NCBI GenBank assembly: GCA_007116765.1
Contig: SKHV01000078.1
Coordinates: 1-10,429, forward strand
Length of the DNA stretch: 10,429 nucleotides
Direction: 5' to 3'
Source: Prolixibacteraceae bacterium
Lineage (GTDB): Bacteria > Bacteroidota > Bacteroidia > Bacteroidales > Prolixibacteraceae
How positions within the stretch are numbered: position 1 is the first letter of the stretch; each line of letters opens with the position of its first letter. Below, one piece after another: positions 5,519 to 10,429 of the stretch. A program made the translations under genes and the position numbers. The notes below the pieces were generated by a model, which saw only the letters and a program-made list of their open reading frames with translations, searched no databases and was not told the DNA's origin.

Positions 5519-7420
5519 ATGAGTGAATTAATTAAGCACGAATGTGGGGTGGCAATGATAAGGTTGCTGAAACCTCTCGATTTTTATAAGCAAAAGTACG
5601 GTACCTGGATGTATGGCCTTAATAAGCTTTACCTTTTAATGGAAAAACAGCACAACCGAGGGCAAGACGGTGCTGGACTGGTTTCTCTAAAAATTGATAA
5701 TACTCCGGGACAGGAATACCTCGACCGGTATCGCTCAGTAAAAGTAAATCCTATTAAAGACACTTTCGACCATATATTCAAGCATTACAAAAAGGCAGAA
5801 AAGAAAAATCATGATAATTTCAGCAATCCCGAATGGGCAAAAAAACATCTTCCCTTTGCAGCTGAGGCTTATCTGGGTCACTTGCGATACGGCACATTTG
5901 GACGAAATTCGGTTGAGTTTGTACATCCCGTAATGCGGCAAAACAACTGGCGCTCACGCAATCTGGTGTTGGCCGGAAACTTCAATTTAACTAATACCGA
6001 CGAACTCTTTAATAAATTAGTCGATTTAGGCCAGCATCCGAGCGCCTACACCGATACCGTTACTATTCTCGAAAAAGTAGGCCATTTTCTCGATCAGGAA
6101 AACGAGCAGAAATTCAGGCAATATAAGAATGAATCTTATTCGAATCAGAAAATTTCGCCTCTGATTGAAAAGAATCTCGATATTCAACAAATACTTGAAA
6201 ACGCCTCGCGTGACTGGGACGGTGGTTACACGGTTGCCGGAATGATAGGGCATGGTGACTTATTTGTAACCCGCGATCCTTGGGGAATTCGCCCTGCCTT
6301 TTATTACCACGACGACGAAATTGTGGTGGTCGCCTCGGAGCGTCCGGTTATTCAAACTGTGATGAATGTGAAATACGACAAAGTGATGGAGGTCAATCCC
6401 GGTGAAGCCATAATTGTTCGGAAAAATGGCAAAATTCAAAGAGAAATTGTACGTGTACCTCATAAAAGAAAGTCGTGCTCATTTGAGCGTATCTATTTTT
6501 CACGTGGCAGCGATCGCGATATTTACAACGAGAGAAAAGATTTAGGGCGTTTTCTGGCTCCAATTTTGCTCGAAAAAGTGAATTATGATTTTCCAAACAC
6601 TGTGTTTTCATACATTCCCAATACTTCCGAAACTGCGTTTTATGGTATGATGGAAGGTGTTCGTGCTCATTTGCTCGAGTGGAAAAAACAAAAAATAAAA
6701 GCACTGAACGGAGGGCTTACTGAAGAAAAAATTACAGAGATAATCTCGGTGGAACCCCGTATCGAAAAAATTGCCATAAAAGACGTGAAGCTACGCACTT
6801 TTATATCTGGCGACAATGGTCGAAACGACCTTGTGGCGCACGTGTACGATGTGACTTATGGTGTGGTAAAAAACAACGAAGATACACTAGTGGTAATCGA
6901 CGATTCAATTGTGCGCGGAACAACATTGAAACAAAGCATACTGCGCATACTCGACAGGTTAAACCCAAAGAAAATTATCATTGTTTCGTCGGCACCTCAA
7001 ATACGCTACCCCGACTGCTATGGAATTGATATGGCCGAATTAGGCAAATTTGCTGCTTTTAATGCCGCAATTGACTTGCTTAAAAATACAGGGAAACAAC
7101 AAATAATAGACAATGTTTACCGTAAATGCTGTGAGCAGCGTAACCTGCCCAAAGAGGAAATTGTGAATTACGTGAAAGAAATTTATAGACCGTTTACTGC
7201 CGAAGAAATTTCAGCTAAAATTGCCGAAATGCTAAAGCCCGACGATTGTCACGCCGATGTTGAGTTGGTTTATCAAACTATTGAGAACCTGCATAAAGCC
7301 TCCCCAGAACATACCGGCGATTGGTATTTTACCGGAAATTATCCTACCCCCGGAGGCAACAAGGTAGTAAATACTTCATTCATTAATTATTACGAAGGTA
7401 AAGAGGGACGAGCCTATTAA
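5519..7420 (+). CDS. Long PurF-like amidophosphoribosyltransferase
   Basis: This 633-residue protein has the two PurF domains: a class II glutamine amidotransferase (about 9-310) and a phosphoribosyltransferase (about 320-560). C9 (HECGVAM) is placed as the N-terminal nucleophile after removal of an eight-residue leader. The glutaminase motifs HNRGQDGAG (45-53), GHLRYGT (120-126), GNFNLTN (153-159) and RDPWGIRP (252-259) are present. The PRPP loop VVIDDSIVRGTT (458-469) is intact. PurF makes phosphoribosylamine from PRPP and glutamine, the first step of purine synthesis. The protein is well over 100 residues longer than ordinary PurF (about 470-505), with inserts at about 58-112 and 188-225 and a C-terminal extension ending in GDWYFTGNYPTPGG. 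At the oxyanion-hole motif, usually HNGNLTN, it has GNFNLTN, so the glycine appears to be phenylalanine. Cysteines at 320, 500 and 537-538 might be cluster ligands. It belongs to a long, divergent PurF group, and the true reaction is uncertain. Confidence 0.85.
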   Translation: MSELIKHECGVAMIRLLKPLDFYKQKYGTWMYGLNKLYLLMEKQHNRGQDGAGLVSLKIDNTPGQEYLDRYRSVKVNPIKDTFDHIFKHYKKAEKKNHDNFSNPEWAKKHLPFAAEAYLGHLRYGTFGRNSVEFVHPVMRQNNWRSRNLVLAGNFNLTNTDELFNKLVDLGQHPSAYTDTVTILEKVGHFLDQENEQKFRQYKNESYSNQKISPLIEKNLDIQQILENASRDWDGGYTVAGMIGHGDLFVTRDPWGIRPAFYYHDDEIVVVASERPVIQTVMNVKYDKVMEVNPGEAIIVRKNGKIQREIVRVPHKRKSCSFERIYFSRGSDRDIYNERKDLGRFLAPILLEKVNYDFPNTVFSYIPNTSETAFYGMMEGVRAHLLEWKKQKIKALNGGLTEEKITEIISVEPRIEKIAIKDVKLRTFISGDNGRNDLVAHVYDVTYGVVKNNEDTLVVIDDSIVRGTTLKQSILRILDRLNPKKIIIVSSAPQIRYPDCYGIDMAELGKFAAFNAAIDLLKNTGKQQIIDNVYRKCCEQRNLPKEEIVNYVKEIYRPFTAEEISAKIAEMLKPDDCHADVELVYQTIENLHKASPEHTGDWYFTGNYPTPGGNKVVNTSFINYYEGKEGRAY

Positions 7421-7430
7421 TCCAGTTTTT

Positions 7431-8306
7431 TTATTCTAGTCTCAGGGTAATGCGCGGCAGTTCCATGTGCCATTGTGCCGGGTTGTTGGGATTTAGCTCG
7501 TGCGAGCCAAAATAACCATCGCCGTTTCTGTCTTCAAACTGCCAGCAGTTATGCACGTTGAAGTCAATAATCAAACTTTTGTTATCGGATTTGGCAAAAT
7601 CGATGGCAATATCGTGCTTATATGGTTTGGGCGCGCTGTTCCAAAACTGCATGTCGCCAAAAGGACCAAAAGTGTGGCCATGTTTATTGTGAAAACTATA
7701 CCAGTTTAAGCCATCGCCGCCATGGGTATATGCAACATGTCGGGGGGATACAGGATCAAAATCGGGTATTTGGTTTTCACCAAAAAGCCAGCCTATTATA
7801 TTGCCATTGTTATCTACCTGTAATACATCACCCCTTTTAATTCCTTCGTATTCGGTAAGATAAATTCGAATATTTCTCCACTCAACGCCACGATTGCTCG
7901 TCGCTATTTGTATTCTCATTTGAAGATAGAATATCCCAAGCTCTATTGAACGGTATTTTCCTGAAGGAACTGAACTTCCGCCAAAAAGCCCGGCACTTTG
8001 GCTTTGTTCAGTAAAATTAAAGACATAGGCGTTGTTTAAGTCGGGTATTAAGAACAGAGTATGATCGGGATTGCCTTCTTTTCCAAAAATGTTTGCACTG
8101 AATAATGCAATCTTGTACTCCGATGGTGTTTGCTTTGTCAAATGTTCATTATGGTTGAGGGGGCTGTTTTCGGGTTCTGTAAATGTTGTTGTGATTTTAG
8201 TATTCTGAAACTTCATCAGGTCTTCAATATCAAACAAATCGCAGCTTGATGTTAGGGCTGTTGCAAGTAAGGTAAACACAATCGAAAGAGTACTGGTGGT
8301 TTTCAT
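7431..8306 (-). CDS. Lipoprotein of unknown function with EF-hand-like loop
   Basis: The function of this 291-residue protein is not recognised. It starts with a basic residue, a hydrophobic segment (about 7-19) and TSSC with C22, which fits a relaxed Bacteroidota lipobox, so it is probably anchored in the outer membrane. The residues after C22 are acidic (D23, D26, E28, D29), as in some lipoprotein export signals of this phylum. The rest looks like an extracellular beta-rich domain with many aromatic, Gly and Asn residues. Near the end, D259 to E270 (DRNGDGYFGSHE) satisfies the calcium-binding EF-hand loop pattern, with D, N, D and E at positions 1, 3, 5 and 12 and Gly at 6. Its stop is 10 bp from the stop of the PurF-like gene on the other strand. 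It is read away from the acyltransferase genes, with its own probable promoter. The start ATG follows that promoter by about 25 nt. Confidence 0.75.
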   Translation of the reverse strand: MKTTSTLSIVFTLLATALTSSCDLFDIEDLMKFQNTKITTTFTEPENSPLNHNEHLTKQTPSEYKIALFSANIFGKEGNPDHTLFLIPDLNNAYVFNFTEQSQSAGLFGGSSVPSGKYRSIELGIFYLQMRIQIATSNRGVEWRNIRIYLTEYEGIKRGDVLQVDNNGNIIGWLFGENQIPDFDPVSPRHVAYTHGGDGLNWYSFHNKHGHTFGPFGDMQFWNSAPKPYKHDIAIDFAKSDNKSLIIDFNVHNCWQFEDRNGDGYFGSHELNPNNPAQWHMELPRITLRLE

Positions 8307-8334
8307 AACTGTTTCATTATTGTTAATTTGCGTA

Positions 8335-8365
8335 TAAAATTACGTCATTTTAGGCAAGAAACAAA
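8335..8365 (-). promoter_or_regulatory. Probable promoter of the lipoprotein gene
   Basis: Read on the minus strand, TTTG (8365-8362) is followed after 19 nt by TAATTTTA (8342-8335). This matches the Bacteroidota -33/-7 arrangement with one mismatch at the last base of the -7 box. The predicted start of transcription would be about 25 nt before the ATG at 8306. Immediately upstream lies AAACGTAT (8371-8378, plus-strand reading), the same eight bases found twice in the CGAAACGTAT repeats at 4903-4963. That may be coincidence. Confidence 0.4.
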
Positions 8366-8463
8366 TAATTAAACGTATCAATTCATCCATTTCAGAAGAG
8401 TATAATTCTTATGCATATATTTATTGCTGAACCAGTCTTTTATTTAGTGCTATTAATAGTTGC

Positions 8464-9423
8464 TTATTTCGGTTCTTCAAAAACAGAATCATCTTTCGAG
8501 CTTATATAAGTTTCGATGTGTCTGTCTTTTTTTGCTTCATAAATATCAGCAATGGTCAAAATAATTCCGGTTTCTTCCACATTGCCAAAATGATCGTTTA
8601 CAGCTGTGCCAAATGTTTTCATCGTGGGCGAAAGGTTCATGTAAGCATTAACAAGTGGCGGAATATTTTCGCCCAGCTCTCTTACATTTTTCGACAAGGT
8701 TTTGTAATCTTCTTTATACTCTGAACTTATATAAAGGTTTTTAATACCTGAGAAGTCGTAATTCAACCTGTAATTTTCTTTAGGATAAACAAGTTCGTCG
8801 CTGTCGTTGAAATGTTTCTTCAAAAAGTACAAAATATGGTTGCGGGCTGTAATATTGAAGTGTGTGTACATAGTAACTTTTCCGAAAAAGTATTTTATCT
8901 CGGGGTGTTCAACTATTAAAGCTCCAAGCCCGTCCCATAAGTTGTCAAGTGCAAACAGAGCTTTTGATCCAGCTTTACTCGATTGATATTCGGGTTGTAC
9001 AAATGAACGCCCTAACTCAATGGTGTATGGTAAATACTCCTTTTTGAACTTATCTGTAAACTGGAACATACGGGCAGTAGCCAAAATCGCTTCTCCTGTT
9101 TCGTCGTACTGCAAATCATTGCATAGCACATAACGATATCCTCCCAATATTTCTTTCGCATCGGGATCCCAAACAATTAACTGTTTGTATGGTTTTTCGC
9201 TAGTGTCGTATGCGTCAATGTCGGTTTCTTTTCCGGTACCTCCGCCTGCTTGCCTGAATGTAATCTCCCTCAATCTTCCAATCTCTTTCATAATGTTAGG
9301 AGAATCGTGTGCGGTAACCAAATATATTAGATTTCCGCCTTTATTGGTTTCTCTCATGAACTTATCGTCATTAAGCTCAGCCTCAATAAGATTGGTTGGT
9401 ACTTTGGAAATAATTTCCTTCAT
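8464..9423 (-). CDS. glsB: N-acyltransferase of amino-acid lipid synthesis (GlsB/OlsB type)
   Basis: This 319-residue protein belongs to the GNAT-like group that includes OlsB (ornithine N-acyltransferase) and GlsB (glycine N-acyltransferase). These enzymes move a 3-hydroxy fatty acyl chain from acyl carrier protein to the alpha-amino group of an amino acid. Visible signatures are RLREITFRQAGGGTG (50-64) followed by the acidic DIDAYD (68-73), EILGGYRY (91-98), and ELGRSFVQPEYQ (137-147), then a helix with LW.GLG (162-167). In Bacteroides the adjacent glsB and glsA genes make N-acylglycine and then diacyl glycine lipids; the same pairing here favours glycine, but the amino acid cannot be read from sequence. 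The open frame extends to a TTG at 9450, but that lies inside a perfect -7 promoter box, so I use the ATG at 9423. A spacer of 60 bp separates it from the upstream O-acyltransferase. The family is firm, glsB itself probable. Confidence 0.85.
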   Translation of the reverse strand: MKEIISKVPTNLIEAELNDDKFMRETNKGGNLIYLVTAHDSPNIMKEIGRLREITFRQAGGGTGKETDIDAYDTSEKPYKQLIVWDPDAKEILGGYRYVLCNDLQYDETGEAILATARMFQFTDKFKKEYLPYTIELGRSFVQPEYQSSKAGSKALFALDNLWDGLGALIVEHPEIKYFFGKVTMYTHFNITARNHILYFLKKHFNDSDELVYPKENYRLNYDFSGIKNLYISSEYKEDYKTLSKNVRELGENIPPLVNAYMNLSPTMKTFGTAVNDHFGNVEETGIILTIADIYEAKKDRHIETYISSKDDSVFEEPK

Positions 9424-9447
9424 AAGTAAATTCTTTTTATGAGATTG

Positions 9448-9455
9448 CAAATATA
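9448..9455 (-). promoter_or_regulatory. Internal promoter box before the N-acyltransferase
   Basis: On the minus strand TATATTTG occupies 9455-9448, an exact TAnnTTTG match, with a T-rich stretch (complement of about 9475-9482) at roughly the -33 distance. Transcription would start about 20 nt before the ATG at 9423. The N-acyltransferase may therefore be expressed separately as well as by read-through from the O-acyltransferase gene. Confidence 0.45.
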
Positions 9456-9483
9456 AAATAATTAATGTGCTTTTTAAAAACGA

Positions 9484-10329
9484 TTAACTGCTTTTTTGGG
9501 GTAGTTGATAGACTATTTTCTTGACATATTCAGCCCATTCTGCCGGTTTTTTGCTATTGTCAAAAAAATCAGGGGAAATTCTTTCTCCAAAATAAATATT
9601 GAAAGTTTTGTTGCGTTGCTTAAACATCTCGTCAACCAAGGTGATCATTTCAAAATTGAATTTAATGCCTAACAGCTTTCTCAGACGAGCCAGATTATAG
9701 AAACGGTTGGTGTTATGGCCTTCAAAAAAAACAGGAACAATACCCATGTTGAATTGGCGGGCTCGTTGTATAAAGTGTTTTTGCCAGGTTAGATCAATTA
9801 TCTTACCATTTACTTTTCTTGAGCATAGCCCAGCCGGAAACATCATGATTTGATCGGGCGACTTATAAAGCTCTTCTATTGCTTTTACCGATTGGCGTGC
9901 TTGACCTCCAACTTTGTTTATTGGCACAAACAGTTCATGCAAAGGTTTAATGGTCATCAGAAAATCATTAGCCAGAGCACGGGTTTTGTTTTCTGTCCTT
10001 TCGTTAAGTATTTTCAATAGAACTAACCCATCAAGGCCACCAAGCGGATGGTTGGAAACAAAAAAATTACGACCGTGTTCAGGAATATTTTCTTCTCCCG
10101 AAACAGTAAAGTCAATTTTCAAAAATTTAGCTCCCTCTTCAATAAAATCGAGACTGTTTAAATGCGAGTTTTCACTTAAAAAACCATTAATTTCTTCAAC
10201 ATGCAAAAGCCTGTTTAGCCAATTATAAATGAATTTTGGGATGCGTTTTGCCAGTTTAGGGTTTTTATTGCCCACAACTTCTTTCAAATCAATTGGTTGA
10301 AATGACTTATCCTGTTTTTCCCCTTCCAT
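9484..10329 (-). CDS. glsA: PlsC-like O-acyltransferase of amino-acid lipid synthesis (GlsA type)
   Basis: This 281-residue protein is a lysophospholipid-acyltransferase-like enzyme of the hemolysin/OlsF-GlsA group. It has the active-site block NHPLGGLDG at 93-101, with H94 and D100 (five residues between them, rather than the four of classical PlsC). It also has MFPAG at 163-167 in place of the common FPEG, and VPVFFEGHNTNRFY at 198-211. In Bacteroides GlsA adds the second acyl chain to the hydroxyl of the N-(3-hydroxyacyl)glycine made by GlsB. The product here would be the diacyl amino-acid lipid, formed at the inner face of the cytoplasmic membrane. No transmembrane helix is obvious. The frame can be extended to a TTG at 10359, but the first ATG (10329) opens a normal hydrophilic N-terminus. 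It is upstream of and co-directional with the N-acyltransferase gene. The family is firm, the exact lipid inferred. Confidence 0.83.
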   Translation of the reverse strand: MEGEKQDKSFQPIDLKEVVGNKNPKLAKRIPKFIYNWLNRLLHVEEINGFLSENSHLNSLDFIEEGAKFLKIDFTVSGEENIPEHGRNFFVSNHPLGGLDGLVLLKILNERTENKTRALANDFLMTIKPLHELFVPINKVGGQARQSVKAIEELYKSPDQIMMFPAGLCSRKVNGKIIDLTWQKHFIQRARQFNMGIVPVFFEGHNTNRFYNLARLRKLLGIKFNFEMITLVDEMFKQRNKTFNIYFGERISPDFFDNSKKPAEWAEYVKKIVYQLPQKSS

Positions 10330-10373
10330 GATATTCAAAATTTCGGCGAAAAATAACAAAATTTTTAAAACAT

Positions 10374-10396
10374 CTATGTAACATAGCTTACAAGCT
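10374..10396. promoter_or_regulatory. Two adjacent inverted repeats upstream of the O-acyltransferase gene
   Basis: CTATGT at 10374-10379 and ACATAG at 10381-10386 form an inverted repeat with a 1-nt spacer. AGCTT at 10385-10389 and AAGCT at 10392-10396 form a second one with 2 nt between, sharing two bases with the first. They lie about 45-67 bp before the ATG at 10329, where a regulator could bind near the promoter. The nearest -7-like sequence, AAATTTTG on the minus strand (10364-10357), has one mismatch. The words are short, and binding is only a possibility. Confidence 0.3.
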
Positions 10397-10429
10397 TTTG
10401 GTTTTCTTCATTTGATTTTGTCTCCATAA
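10374..10429 (-). CDS. Possible 3' end of an upstream gene, truncated by the window edge
   Basis: From the right edge one minus-strand frame reads ETKSNEENQKLVSYVT after an ATG at 10427 and stops at TAG (10376-10374). The polar, Lys/Glu/Asn-rich tail would suit a protein C-terminus, and its stop would leave 44 bp before the O-acyltransferase ATG. The other two frames also close within 18 codons, so the sequence cannot decide which, if any, is real. Confidence 0.2.
   Translation of the reverse strand, partial: METKSNEENQKLVSYVT

Noticed and set aside
9424..9450. Upstream TTG start for the N-acyltransferase
   Set aside because: The TTG is inside an exact TAnnTTTG promoter box, and the next in-frame ATG gives the usual N-terminus.

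Overview
The window looks like a chromosomal segment from a member of the Bacteroidota, probably of the Bacteroidales/Marinilabiliales type. The reasons are: promoter boxes close to the phylum consensus TAnnTTTG (4941-4948 on the plus strand, 9448-9455 on the minus strand); no convincing Shine-Dalgarno sites; a long, PurF-like protein of about 630 residues of the kind seen in this phylum; a GlsA/GlsB-type acyltransferase pair for glycine lipids; and AT-rich intergenic DNA carrying short palindromic repeats. No phage, transposase, CRISPR, tRNA or rRNA is visible.

Layout. Positions 1-142 hold a degenerate GCGTAGC repeat cluster and a perfect 14-bp duplication that runs up to the start of rimO (143-1432, + strand; ribosomal protein S12 methylthiotransferase). 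Positions 1433-2168 contain no convincing gene. They hold a nested inverted repeat, a 15-bp tandem duplication, and a dense set of palindromes built on a CCGACAGG core, including a perfect 16-bp stem with a 3-nt loop. Next come a GNAT acetyltransferase (2169-2705) and a full-length OvoA (2702-4804; 5-histidylcysteine sulfoxide synthase fused to a methyltransferase), which overlap by ATGA and are probably translationally coupled. A short regulatory region (4805-4988) has three copies of a GAAACGT half-site around a TATCTTTG box. It precedes a secreted SPOR-domain protein (4989-5498) and, 20 bp further on, a divergent PurF-like amidotransferase/phosphoribosyltransferase (5519-7420).

The right third is on the minus strand. 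A lipoprotein of unknown function with an EF-hand-like loop (8306-7431) ends 10 bp from the PurF-like gene, tail to tail. Upstream of it lie an N-acyltransferase (9423-8464, GlsB/OlsB type) and a PlsC-like O-acyltransferase (10329-9484, GlsA type). These two are adjacent and co-directional and probably make N-acyl and N,O-diacyl glycine (or a related amino-acid) lipids.

How the parts relate. Three functional themes can be supported: thiol-histidine (ovothiol) synthesis with a coupled acetyltransferase, amino-acid lipid synthesis, and a peptidoglycan-binding protein linked to a nucleotide-metabolism enzyme. I see no single previously undescribed system spanning the window. The best leads are the GNAT-OvoA coupling, the PurF-like protein with an apparent change at the oxyanion-hole glycine, the GAAACGT operator, and the composite palindromic element at 1898-2052.
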